From: an uncultured Flavobacteriales bacterium
GTDB taxonomy: Bacteria; Bacteroidota; Bacteroidia; Flavobacteriales_D; Crocinitomicaceae
Direction of reading: 5' to 3'
Assembly: GCA_903860985.1 (NCBI GenBank)
Contig: CAIOSO010000036.1
Location: 1-44,801 of the forward strand
DNA: 44,801 bases
The notes under the pieces are model-generated. The model had not been told where the DNA came from and ran no database searches. It was given only the letters and a program-made list of their open reading frames with translations. The position numbers and the translations under genes were made by a program. How positions within the stretch are numbered: the stretch's first letter is position 1; every line of letters starts with the position of its first letter. Shown here one piece after another: positions 1 to 6,879 of this stretch.

Positions 1-1
1 A

Positions 2-1504
2 CAGCCAATTCAAGAGCAATATTTAAATTTCGTGACTAGTACAATAGATAACAATTCTTTTGACTACACTTCAGGTGAAATCTGGACTAGGAATCAGTTT
101 GGTTATGGGATTTATGAAATTAGATGCAAAATCCCAAAAGGAAAAGGATTGTGGCCAGCATTTTGGGTATATGGTGATCCTGATATGAATGAAATAGATT
201 TTTTCGAAATTTATGGCGATAATGTTTATGAGTTTAATAGTAATGTTCATCGAGATGCTCACCAGGACTCAGCTCCGGAAGGGTGTCATGAGGGTCATTG
301 GACAAGTAATTTAACAGATTGGCATGTTTTTAAATTTATCTATGAAAAAGATGAGATTACTTGGATAATTGATGGAAACGTAAAACGAGTACTCTACAAA
401 CACAAATTTTATGGCAATCAAAATCCGTTAAGTTGCTACGATAATATTCATTCATGGGCATTCCAAGAATCTGAACCATATCCAGATGGCGAAACAGAAA
501 TGAACATGATTTTAAATATGTCAATTCGCAGTGGCGACAATGCACCAAATAATAATACACAATTTCCTGCTGTTTTTGAAATTGACTATGTTAGGTATTT
601 CAGAAAAAGGGAGAAGTCAATTTGTGCATGTAATTATAATTTAATTACCTACGAACAAATCTCTAATTTACCATCCAAAACTCATGCGATTTATAAAATT
701 GAAACAAAAGAAAATGTAAATGTTAATAGTGGTCAAAATGTGAGTTTTAATTCAGATTTGATTATCATTAACTCAGGTTTAACAGTTCAAAATGGAGCTG
801 AATTTAGTGCTTTTCCTAGTCCATGTTATAAATCAACAAAGGTGGATGAGGGTATTACAATCTTGGATAATAACTTATTGAATAACTCATTTTTAATTCC
901 CTGTGTAAATCCTGAATTCACGATAAATGTAAGTAATGCTCAATTTTATAAAGTAACTATTTTCAAGTATATTTTTAATGTGCCAATTATAATTTCGACA
1001 TGGGAATCAATGATTAGTTCTAATTTATTAACAATAATGAATGCAAATAACCTTTTTCCTGGAAATTACAAAGTTCAATTAGAACTCGTAAATTGTTTTC
1101 AAACTTTGAAAAAACAATTTGATGTTTATATTCCTGATATAGAATGTATAAATGTTTCTACAGATGACAAATTATCAAATAAAATTTTAAATAATAACTC
1201 GGTTGATTCCAATCAATTAGATTATCTCAGCGCTGATAATCAAAATTTAAATAAAGAAATTCTAATATATCCGGTACCTGCGGACAATTTAATTTTTATA
1301 AATTCTAATCCATCGGTGGAAAAAATAAATCATGTCATAATTTATGATGATTTTGGAAGAATTGCAATGAATCGGTATTATGAAAACATAAATCAAAATG
1401 AAGAAATCAATATAAGTCAATTAGAGATTGGAATTTACTACGTGTTTTGTATTTCTGATTTAAAGACCGAAATAAAAAAAAATTGTTGTTTTTTAAAGAA
1501 TTAG
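2..1504 (+). CDS. GH16 family glycoside hydrolase (laminarinase-like) with type IX sorting domain, 5'-truncated
   Basis: This is a secreted endo-beta-glucanase-type enzyme whose start lies outside the window, since the frame is open back to base 2. The GH16 signature NEIDFFE is visible: the nucleophile Glu is at bases 191-193, the assisting Asp at 197-199 and the acid/base Glu at 206-208. It is preceded by the typical GKGLWPAFW segment. The catalytic domain ends near base 600. The middle has no domain I recognise. The last 80 or so residues (YPVPADN..., FGRI..., ISQLEIGIYYV) look like a Por secretion (T9SS type A) sorting domain, so the enzyme is probably exported through the type IX system. 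Beta-1,3-glucan is the likely substrate by family, but the sequence does not prove it. The gene is AT-rich, and no strong terminator follows. Confidence 0.88.
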   Translation, partial: QPIQEQYLNFVTSTIDNNSFDYTSGEIWTRNQFGYGIYEIRCKIPKGKGLWPAFWVYGDPDMNEIDFFEIYGDNVYEFNSNVHRDAHQDSAPEGCHEGHWTSNLTDWHVFKFIYEKDEITWIIDGNVKRVLYKHKFYGNQNPLSCYDNIHSWAFQESEPYPDGETEMNMILNMSIRSGDNAPNNNTQFPAVFEIDYVRYFRKREKSICACNYNLITYEQISNLPSKTHAIYKIETKENVNVNSGQNVSFNSDLIIINSGLTVQNGAEFSAFPSPCYKSTKVDEGITILDNNLLNNSFLIPCVNPEFTINVSNAQFYKVTIFKYIFNVPIIISTWESMISSNLLTIMNANNLFPGNYKVQLELVNCFQTLKKQFDVYIPDIECINVSTDDKLSNKILNNNSVDSNQLDYLSADNQNLNKEILIYPVPADNLIFINSNPSVEKINHVIIYDDFGRIAMNRYYENINQNEEINISQLEIGIYYVFCISDLKTEIKKNCCFLKN

Positions 1505-1658
1505 AATCCACTTATAGAATCCTGTCAAATAGATTTTATAGAAATCTTACTTTAATTTAAATTATTTCAAATAAGATTCTTGATAATATCATTAAGACGG
1601 AATATTGTTTCTTTTTAAAATTCATGAAAAAATAATTACATTTCAAAATATATAAAAC

Positions 1659-1883
1659 TCACGGCTCCCCAAACACACCCACAATCAATCCAACCTGCAT
1701 CGGAGTTAGTAATCGCCTCCCTTTTACATAGCCAGTTCCGCCCAGTTTTTCGGTTAAACACTTTGAAGCGTTGATCCAAAGCCTTAGTTGCCAGGAGGCG
1801 CTTTTCTTGGTGATATTTGGGAAATAAAGTTGTGCGAGCTCACCGAAGCCGTAAGCCCGCACTTTGAAAGGTTCATTGATCAT
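1659..1883 (-). CDS. DUF4248 family protein
   Basis: This 74-residue protein matches the DUF4248 pattern known from Bacteroidales: a short N-terminus, YGFGELAQLYFPNITKKSA, a central tryptophan-rich stretch (WQLRLWIN), and a C-terminal LTPMQVGLIVGVFGEP. No biochemical function is established for the family. The ELAQLYFP and LTPMQV segments resemble the spacing of a small helix-turn-helix, but that is inference. The start is ATG at 1881-1883. It overlaps the stop of a possible 27-residue reading frame (1880-1963) in an ATGA arrangement. There is no partner gene nearby: GH16 lies on the opposite strand, and the upstream side is gene-free repeat DNA. Confidence 0.7.
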   Translation of the reverse strand: MINEPFKVRAYGFGELAQLYFPNITKKSASWQLRLWINASKCLTEKLGGTGYVKGRRLLTPMQVGLIVGVFGEP

Positions 1884-1963
1884 ATGACCGGTATTGATTC
1901 CACATTTGCATTGTTGAAATGAATGGCGGTAGAGCCGTTTAATTTAGCTGCGAGTAGTTTCAT
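1880..1963 (-). CDS. possible 27-residue leader ORF overlapping the DUF4248 gene
   Basis: An ATG at 1961-1963 opens a 27-codon frame whose TGA overlaps the DUF4248 start by four bases (ATGA). That geometry is typical of translational coupling. The peptide starts MKLLAAKLNG and has no motif I recognise. It may be a leader peptide, the remnant of a longer decayed gene, or chance. No clear promoter element precedes it. Confidence 0.25.
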   Translation of the reverse strand: MKLLAAKLNGSTAIHFNNANVESIPVI

Positions 1964-2273
1964 TTCGTCCCTACTTTTTTGTCTACAATTCTGGCGTAAT
2001 GCTGGGTACTGTGTATGTTTTTAAGTTTTCCATTTCGAAACACATTAGGTTCGCATAACCTTCCTCTACCGATGTTTTTAACCACGTTTTTTTATGTTTT
2101 CTTGGGGTATTTAAGATTGAAAAAAAAATAATCCCAATTGAAAACATGATTCATTTATTACGAAAAGGCTATCAATAGCAAGGGAAATTGCTTTATTTGA
2201 AGTTAGCTGAATTGTTGTTGGTTAGCGAATAAGACCTTAAAGTTTAGGTCATCATCCTTAAATTGGTTGTTGG

Positions 2274-2351
2274 CTTTGCGTACAACATCTAAATTCTGAA
2301 CTAAGAAGTATACTTTTTGAAGCCTAAGCTCATTAGTAGATTAGCACTCCG
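2274..2351. repeat. degenerate direct repeat, copy 1
   Basis: This stretch recurs about 180 bp downstream at 2454-2531. Shared blocks are CTTTGC..ACAACA.CTAAATTC near the left end and CTAAGCTCATTAGT..ATTAGCAC at the right end, with divergent sequence between them. The right end runs into TCCGCCGCGACGGA (TCCG...CGGA arms), which is absent from copy 2. Confidence 0.55.
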
Positions 2352-2453
2352 CCGCGACGGAAGAAAATTAGCACATTAGAAAGTCCAGGTAAGGCAATTT
2401 AAAATTCTTTTTTAGTTGAAAATCATCTTTTGTTTTAACCGTGCTCTTGCTCG

Positions 2454-2531
2454 CTTTGCTCACAACAACTAAATTCGATAACAGGGAAGGATCATTCTTA
2501 AAGTCTAAGCTCATTAGTGAATTAGCACATT
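2454..2531. repeat. degenerate direct repeat, copy 2, leading into CATTAGCAC units
   Basis: This is the partner of 2274-2351. Directly downstream (2536-2556), CATTAGCAC occurs twice in tandem followed by CATTA, giving a 9-bp period. There are only two full units and no unique spacers, so this is a simple intergenic repeat and not a CRISPR array. Confidence 0.55.
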
Positions 2532-2563
2532 GAAACATTAGCACATTAGCACATTAATCTTTA

Positions 2564-2661
2564 GGGGAAGTCGCTTCAAGGAATACAAAACGCTAAGCTG
2601 CTTCGCACCTTTGGCTTTTTTTTTGTTTTCAATTTACTTACAAAAGCAAGCTTTTGATGCG
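2564..2661. repeat. 98-bp direct repeat, copy 1
   Basis: Nearly identical to 2704-2800, differing at a handful of positions and by one base in a T-run (9 versus 8). Each copy carries TCGCTTCAA, AAGCTGCTTCGCACC, a T-run, and the near-palindrome CAAAAGCAAGCTTTTG. Between the copies lies GGGATTAC (2672-2679) facing GTGATCCC (2692-2699), a short hairpin. Confidence 0.85.
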
Positions 2662-2703
2662 TCGATGATTCGGGATTACTCGCTGTCGCTCGTGATCCCT
2701 TTC

Positions 2704-2800
2704 GGGGGAGTCGCTTCAAAGAATACAAAAAGCTAAGCTGCTTCGCACCTTTGGCTTTTTTTTGTTTTCAATTTGCTTACAAAAGCAAGCTTTTGATGCG
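2704..2800. repeat. 97-bp direct repeat, copy 2
   Basis: Second copy of the 2564-2661 repeat. Only this copy is followed by the sequence that completes an 18-bp inverted repeat (2753-2771 against 2802-2819). The high identity between copies suggests a recent duplication or continuing gene conversion. Confidence 0.85.
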
Positions 2801-2819
2801 CTTGAAAACAAAAAAAGCC
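2753..2819. repeat. imperfect 18-bp inverted repeat with nested palindrome
   Basis: The left arm at 2753-2771 (GGC, eight T, G, four T, CAA) pairs with the right arm at 2802-2819 (TTG, four A, C, seven A, GCC), leaving one T unpaired. The loop contains CAAAAGC facing GCTTTTG (2780-2795). The right arm overlaps the base of the tRNA-Ser terminator. Confidence 0.6.
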
Positions 2820-2840
2820 AGCCTAAAGGCTAGCTTTTTG
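2811..2840 (-). terminator. rho-independent terminator of tRNA-Ser
   Basis: Read on the minus strand, AGCTAGCC (2828-2835) and GGCTGGCT (2816-2823) form an 8-bp stem with one G-T pair and a TTTA loop. A run of seven T follows. It lies 7 bases past the tRNA 3' end. The A-run on the other side could let it work in both directions. Confidence 0.75.
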
Positions 2841-2846
2841 ATTCTT

Positions 2847-2934
2847 TGGCGGAGAGTGAGGGATTCGAACCCCCGGAACCTCGCGGTTCAACAGTTTTCA
2901 AGACTGCCGCAATCGACCACTCTGCCAACTCTCC
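2847..2934 (-). tRNA. tRNA-Ser(TGA)
   Basis: On the minus strand, the acceptor arms GGAGAGT (2928-2934) and ACTCTCC (2851-2857) pair fully. The T-arm GGTTCGAATCC is present. The anticodon loop reads CTTGAAA, giving anticodon TGA, which decodes UCA serine codons. A long variable arm (CCGCGAGGTTCCGG region) is as expected for serine tRNA. The discriminator base is G at 2850, and CCA is encoded at 2847-2849. It is followed by its own terminator. Confidence 0.95.
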
Positions 2935-3008
2935 GGGGCAAAAGTACACAAACTTTCAGAATTGACAAGCGTTCAGGTAAAATAAATCGAAAAATAGTAT
3001 TGATTGTT

Positions 3009-3016
3009 TACCTTTG
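3009..3016 (+). promoter_or_regulatory. -7 promoter element TACCTTTG for the thioesterase gene
   Basis: A perfect match to the Bacteroidota -7 consensus TAnnTTTG. It ends only four bases before the ATG at 3021, which places the predicted transcription start at or next to the start codon. No convincing -33 TTG is visible at the usual spacing. Confidence 0.55.
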
Positions 3017-3020
3017 CAAT

Positions 3021-3443
3021 ATGAAACTAAAGCAAGTGCCACTCGAGGAATTGAATGCCATGAATAAGGATACCTTAATGGAAAAACTTGGTATTCAATA
3101 TGTTGAAATCGGTGAAGATTATGTAGTGGCTTCTATGCCGGTTGATCATCGAACCAAACAACCGATGGGACTTCTGCATGGTGGTGCCAGTGCTGCGTTG
3201 GTGGAAACAGTTGGATCTTTGGGTTCCCTCCTACTGATCGACCAAGAAACACACTACGCTGTTGGACTCGAAGTCAGTGCGAATCATGTCGGTGGAATCC
3301 AAACAGGTGAAGTATTAGCAAAAGCAACACTCGTTCATGGTGGAAAAACCACGCATTTATGGTCAATTGAAGTCCGTGAAAAAGATACCAATCGATTAAT
3401 CTGTACAGGAAAGCACACGGTAATGGTGTTGCAAAAGAAGTAA
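3021..3443 (+). CDS. hotdog-fold acyl-CoA thioesterase (PaaI / YdiI-MenI type)
   Basis: A 140-residue single hotdog domain. The segment KQPMGLLHGGASAALVETVG carries the residues typical of the YdiI/MenI group: Gln47, His53 and the catalytic Glu62. That group hydrolyses aromatic or 1,4-dihydroxy-2-naphthoyl-CoA thioesters. Menaquinone genes menF and menD lie about 3.5 kb downstream, so a MenI role is plausible, but a general PaaI-like thioesterase cannot be excluded. The frame is open further upstream, but the ATG at 3021 is the credible start: a promoter element sits just before it and the upstream frame runs antisense through tRNA-Ser. The next gene starts one base after the stop. Confidence 0.85.
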   Translation: MKLKQVPLEELNAMNKDTLMEKLGIQYVEIGEDYVVASMPVDHRTKQPMGLLHGGASAALVETVGSLGSLLLIDQETHYAVGLEVSANHVGGIQTGEVLAKATLVHGGKTTHLWSIEVREKDTNRLICTGKHTVMVLQKK

Positions 3444-3444
3444 A

Positions 3445-3903
3445 ATGATCATTCATAAAACCGAATTTCTTTCCGCCAAACAGTTCTCAGAAATCAATGC
3501 GCTTTGGAATGAGGAATATCCACTAAAATTAAAGGACCGCCTGGCTTTACTTTTAGAGAATAACACGAAAACGACCCACTTTTATCTGTTGGATGAATTT
3601 GAACAAGTCATAGCTTGGTCAGTACTTTTCGAAAAAGAACAGGATTTACGTTTTTCCATACTTGTATCACGGAAACATCAAAAGCAAGGACTCGGCTCTA
3701 TACTTTTAACAGAAATGAAAAAAGAAGACTTGGCTTTTTCTAGCTGGGTCATCGACCATGACTTGGACCTGCTTTCGGATGGAAGCAACTATCCATCACC
3801 ATTGAATTTTTATATAAAAAATGGCTTTACAGTGGATGAATCCCATCACTTAAACAATGAAATGATCAAAGCTGTCTTGGTTCGGTATAAACCATTGAAG
3901 TAA
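3445..3903 (+). CDS. GNAT family N-acetyltransferase
   Basis: A 152-residue protein with the GNAT acetyl-CoA binding motif RKHQKQGLGSILL (Q/R-x-x-G-x-G/A) at about residues 85-97, preceded by a hydrophobic beta strand (RFSILVS). The C-terminal part (SPLNFYIKNGFTVDE) matches the usual last strand of the fold, where a FYxKxGF pattern is common. The substrate is unknown. It starts one base after the thioesterase stop, so the two genes are almost certainly co-transcribed. No terminator is obvious downstream. Confidence 0.8.
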   Translation: MIIHKTEFLSAKQFSEINALWNEEYPLKLKDRLALLLENNTKTTHFYLLDEFEQVIAWSVLFEKEQDLRFSILVSRKHQKQGLGSILLTEMKKEDLAFSSWVIDHDLDLLSDGSNYPSPLNFYIKNGFTVDESHHLNNEMIKAVLVRYKPLK

Positions 3904-4197
3904 ACGTCACTCACTCCACTCCTTGCCATAATTCTCGACAAACGTATGCTAATCTTCTAAATGTACATACGACTTGATGGAAGAAAAACTTATTCAACAA
4001 ATGCGCTCAAACATTTAGGTGTTATTTTATATGGTGTCTGAATACTTACCTATAAATACTTAATAAGACAAAAAAACGTTTGTCTTTAAATGTAGTTAAT
4101 CAGCGTTTTTTTAAGCAAAAAAAAACAATCAACTATTTTTCTTCTTTTAATTAAAATTAGTAACTTGTTTAAGCAATATTCTATTGCTAAGGATAAA
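3904..4197. other. intergenic region upstream of the KilA-N gene
   Basis: About 290 bp with no convincing gene. It contains AGACAAA (4066-4072) facing TTTGTCT (4079-4085), and an overlapping alternative pairing of seven A plus CG (4070-4078) with CG plus seven T (4104-4112). These mutually exclusive hairpins could be a weak terminator or a regulatory structure. I see no TAnnTTTG element for the KilA-N gene. Confidence 0.4.
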
Positions 4198-5016
4198 ATG
4201 GGAAAGAAAATAAATATAAGTGGTGCTGAAATAACAATTGTTAAAGAAGGAATAAATGATTTCATTTCTTTAACAGACATGGCAAAAAGCCAGCATCAAG
4301 ATGTTGTAATTATTAAATGGCTTAGTTTAAAGAGTACAATAGAATACCTTGGTGAATGGGAGGCATTGTACAACCCAAATTTTAATTATACCGAATTCGG
4401 TACAATTAAAAATCAAGCTGGAAGTAATAATTTCGTTCTTTCGGTGAAAAATTGGATTGACGCAACAAATGCCATCGGTTTAACCGCGAAAGCGGGAAGA
4501 TATGGTGGGACATATGGACACAAGGATATTGCTTTCCATTTTGGTATGTGGATTAGTCCAAAATTTCAACTGTTATTGGTTAAAGAATACCAAAGACTAA
4601 AGGAAGACGAAAGCGAACGTTTAAAAATAGAATGGAGCTTTCAACGAATGCTATCCAAGGTTAATTATAAGATTCACACTGATTCAATTAAAGAGAATCT
4701 TATTCCAAAAGAACTAGAAAAAAGTCAAACGTCTCTTATTTATGCGAACGAGGCAGATGTTTTAAATATGGCGCTTTTTGGAACGACTGCCAAACATTGG
4801 CGTGATGCTAACCCTAATGAAAAAGGAAACATTAGAGATGTTGCAACCATTCAACAATTAGTAGTTCTTTCAAATTTGGAGAGTATCAACGCGATGTTGA
4901 TAGCACAAGTTGTGCCTCAAAATGAAAGACTTGGCCAGCTGAATAAGTTAGCTATATCTCAAATGAAATCATTAGTAGATAGCCAACACTTAAAGAAACT
5001 GAAAAATACCAACTAA
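4198..5016 (+). CDS. KilA-N domain protein
   Basis: A 272-residue protein. Its N-terminal half matches the KilA-N pattern: a start like INISGAEITI, then DFISLTDMAK, WLSLKSTIEYLGEWE, NPNF...EFGTI, WIDATNAIGLTAKAGRYGGTYGHKDIAF, and FGMWISPKFQLLLVKEYQRLKEDE. KilA-N is a DNA-binding domain common in phages and bacterial mobile elements. The C-terminal half is helical, with no catalytic motif I recognise. ATG at 4198 is chosen over an upstream TTG because family members begin just before the INIxGxEITI strand. The gene is AT-rich and stands alone beside the exporter gene, facing it, which is consistent with horizontal acquisition. Confidence 0.85.
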   Translation: MGKKINISGAEITIVKEGINDFISLTDMAKSQHQDVVIIKWLSLKSTIEYLGEWEALYNPNFNYTEFGTIKNQAGSNNFVLSVKNWIDATNAIGLTAKAGRYGGTYGHKDIAFHFGMWISPKFQLLLVKEYQRLKEDESERLKIEWSFQRMLSKVNYKIHTDSIKENLIPKELEKSQTSLIYANEADVLNMALFGTTAKHWRDANPNEKGNIRDVATIQQLVVLSNLESINAMLIAQVVPQNERLGQLNKLAISQMKSLVDSQHLKKLKNTN

Positions 5017-5024
5017 CTTATTAA

Positions 5025-6767
5025 CTATCTTCTCTCCCCGATCTGCTGTCTCCACATGGCGTAGTACAAGCCTTTTTCAGAAAGTAATTCTTCGTGTTTT
5101 CCTGTTTCGACAATGACTCCTTTTTCGAGAACGAAAATCTTGTCCGCATGCATGATGGTCGACAAACGGTGCGCAATCAAGACGGTAATGTGTTCTTTGT
5201 GACTTCCAATCGAACGAATGGTATTGGAAATTGCTTCTTCGGTGATAGAATCCAAAGCAGATGTCGCTTCGTCAAAGACCAATAAACGTGGATTGCGAAT
5301 CAAGGCACGTGCAATGGATAAACGTTGTTTCTCTCCACCTGAAAGTTTCATTCCACCTTCGCCGATGACCGTGTCGATTCCGTGCTCACTGCGCGACAAC
5401 ATGCTTTCACACGACGCTTGACTCAATGCAAAGTCCAATTGCTCTTGCGTTGCTTCTGGTTTCGTAAACAATAAGTTTTCACGAATCGTTCCTGCGAATA
5501 ACTGCGTATCCTGTGTGACAAACCCCAATTGTTGTTGCAATTCGTCGCGATCAATGCTCGTAGATTCAATGCCGTTGTAGTAGATTTTTCCATTTGGCGT
5601 TGAATACAAGCCTACGAGTAACTTTACTAACGTACTTTTTCCGGATCCACTTGGACCAACAAATGCGACCGTTTCGCCTTTTTGGACTTCAAAATTGATG
5701 TTACTCAACGCATCGTAACTTGAGGACTTATGTCGGAACGTCAAATCGCTAAACGCTAATTTCTCAATCGCATTCAATGGAATTGGATTTTCTGGCTTCT
5801 CTTCAATCGGAGTGTTGATGATCTTCTCGAAATTATTCAAGGATGCTTCCGCCTCGCGGTATGCAATAATTACGTTTCCAACTTCTTGCAATGGTCCAAA
5901 GATAAAGAAGGAATAGAACTGCAAGGTCATGATTTGTCCAAGTGACAAAGAACCATGGAATAATAAATACATCAAGATAAACATGATGGATTGACGCAAT
6001 AAATTCACCGTCGTTCCTTGAATGAAACTAATGCTTCGAACTTGACGCACTTTTTTTAATTCTAACTGAAGAATTTTACGTGTTCTGTCGTTTAAACGAT
6101 CTGTTTCCTGCTGTGTTAAACCCAAACTTTTGATCAATTCGATGTTGCGCAAACTCTCCGTTGTACTTCCCGCCAATTGCTTCGTTTCGCTCATGATGGT
6201 CATTTGTACTTTCTTGATGCGTTTGGACAAGATGCTAATGAAGAAACTTAATCCAGCCGCAGAAAACAAGTATAAAAGGATTAATCCCGGCTGAACAGTA
6301 AACGCATACACCATCACGAAAACCAATCCGACAATCGAAACAAAGAGGATGTTGATGAAACTCATGATGAATCGCTCTGCATCCGTGCGTACTTTTTGAA
6401 GGATGTTCAATGTTTCGCCACTGCGCTGATCTTCGAATTCATTGTAAGCGATTTGCAAGGTGTGTTTCAGTCCATCCGTATAAATGTCCGCGCCTAACTT
6501 TTGAATGATAAGGTTGATGCTGTAATCTTGGAATGCCTTCGCTGTACGACTCACCATTGCTACGCCAATCGCAGCCGCGATTAACCATCCAACTCCGGTC
6601 ATGAATTGAGATTCAGTGAAATCCTTTGGATGTGTAGCGAAACGATCCAAGATCTTCCCGAAAATAAACGGATCCAACAAGGAAAAAACTTGATTGATAC
6701 TTGCCAAAACAAGTGCTAAAAAGACCAGTGATTTGTAGCGTCCGAGGTAACTAAAGAGAATTTTCAT
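5025..6767 (-). CDS. ABC exporter, fused membrane and ATPase domains (MsbA-like)
   Basis: A 580-residue half-transporter. The N-terminal 300 or so residues contain about six membrane segments of the type I exporter fold. The C-terminal ATPase has Walker A GPSGSGKST (371-379), a Q-loop (GFVTQDTQLF), the signature LSGGEKQ (475-481), Walker B with Asp499 and Glu500, and switch His533. Such proteins act as homo- or heterodimers to move lipids, peptides or drugs outward. The substrate cannot be read from the sequence, and no partner half-transporter is adjacent. It is transcribed away from menF, from a promoter element at 6790-6797, and is not in an operon with neighbours. Confidence 0.93.
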   Translation of the reverse strand: MKILFSYLGRYKSLVFLALVLASINQVFSLLDPFIFGKILDRFATHPKDFTESQFMTGVGWLIAAAIGVAMVSRTAKAFQDYSINLIIQKLGADIYTDGLKHTLQIAYNEFEDQRSGETLNILQKVRTDAERFIMSFINILFVSIVGLVFVMVYAFTVQPGLILLYLFSAAGLSFFISILSKRIKKVQMTIMSETKQLAGSTTESLRNIELIKSLGLTQQETDRLNDRTRKILQLELKKVRQVRSISFIQGTTVNLLRQSIMFILMYLLFHGSLSLGQIMTLQFYSFFIFGPLQEVGNVIIAYREAEASLNNFEKIINTPIEEKPENPIPLNAIEKLAFSDLTFRHKSSSYDALSNINFEVQKGETVAFVGPSGSGKSTLVKLLVGLYSTPNGKIYYNGIESTSIDRDELQQQLGFVTQDTQLFAGTIRENLLFTKPEATQEQLDFALSQASCESMLSRSEHGIDTVIGEGGMKLSGGEKQRLSIARALIRNPRLLVFDEATSALDSITEEAISNTIRSIGSHKEHITVLIAHRLSTIMHADKIFVLEKGVIVETGKHEELLSEKGLYYAMWRQQIGERR

Positions 6768-6789
6768 GGGATGATTCGGTTTGAAGATG

Positions 6790-6797
6790 CAAAAGTA
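6790..6797 (-). promoter_or_regulatory. -7 promoter element TACTTTTG for the ABC exporter
   Basis: On the minus strand this reads TACTTTTG, a full match to TAnnTTTG. It lies 22 bases before the exporter ATG (6767), in the short divergent region shared with menF. Confidence 0.5.
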
Positions 6798-6851
6798 CGA
6801 AACTAATCCCGTTCAAGTACTTCCTTCGGAATCACAAGTGCCTAGAATCCG

Positions 6852-6859
6852 TATCTTTG
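6852..6859 (+). promoter_or_regulatory. -7 promoter element TATCTTTG for menF
   Basis: A full match to TAnnTTTG, 20 bases before the menF ATG at 6880. It probably drives menF, menD and terC together. Confidence 0.55.
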
Positions 6860-6879
6860 CTTAAAACAGTATCATTCGC

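Larger units (their letters stand above)
1884..2846. other. gene-free, repeat-rich intergenic region
   Basis: Nearly 1 kb without a convincing coding sequence, apart from the tiny frame overlapping its left edge. From about 2270 onward it is a mosaic of degenerate direct repeats, 9-bp CATTAGCAC units, GC-rich palindromes and a near-identical 97/98-bp duplication. These are listed separately. The part from about 1964 to 2270 holds nothing I recognise. Confidence 0.6.

Noticed and set aside
1531-1547. Terminator of the GH16 gene
   Set aside because: AGATTT/AAATCT form only a 6-bp weak stem with no T-run after it.
2521-2560. CRISPR-like array of CATTAGCAC units
   Set aside because: Units are 9 bp and directly adjacent with no spacers; no cas genes are present.
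2847-2934. tRNA-Ser as an integration site with att repeats
   Set aside because: No second copy of the tRNA 3' end was seen in the window and no integrase gene is present.
2751-3020. In-frame upstream extension of the thioesterase gene
   Set aside because: It would read antisense through the tRNA-Ser gene and a repeat, and a promoter element lies just before the ATG at 3021.
4066-4112. Riboswitch or terminator from the overlapping hairpins before the KilA-N gene
   Set aside because: Stems are short and AT-rich, without a clear T-tract or conserved core. It is noted only as intergenic structure.
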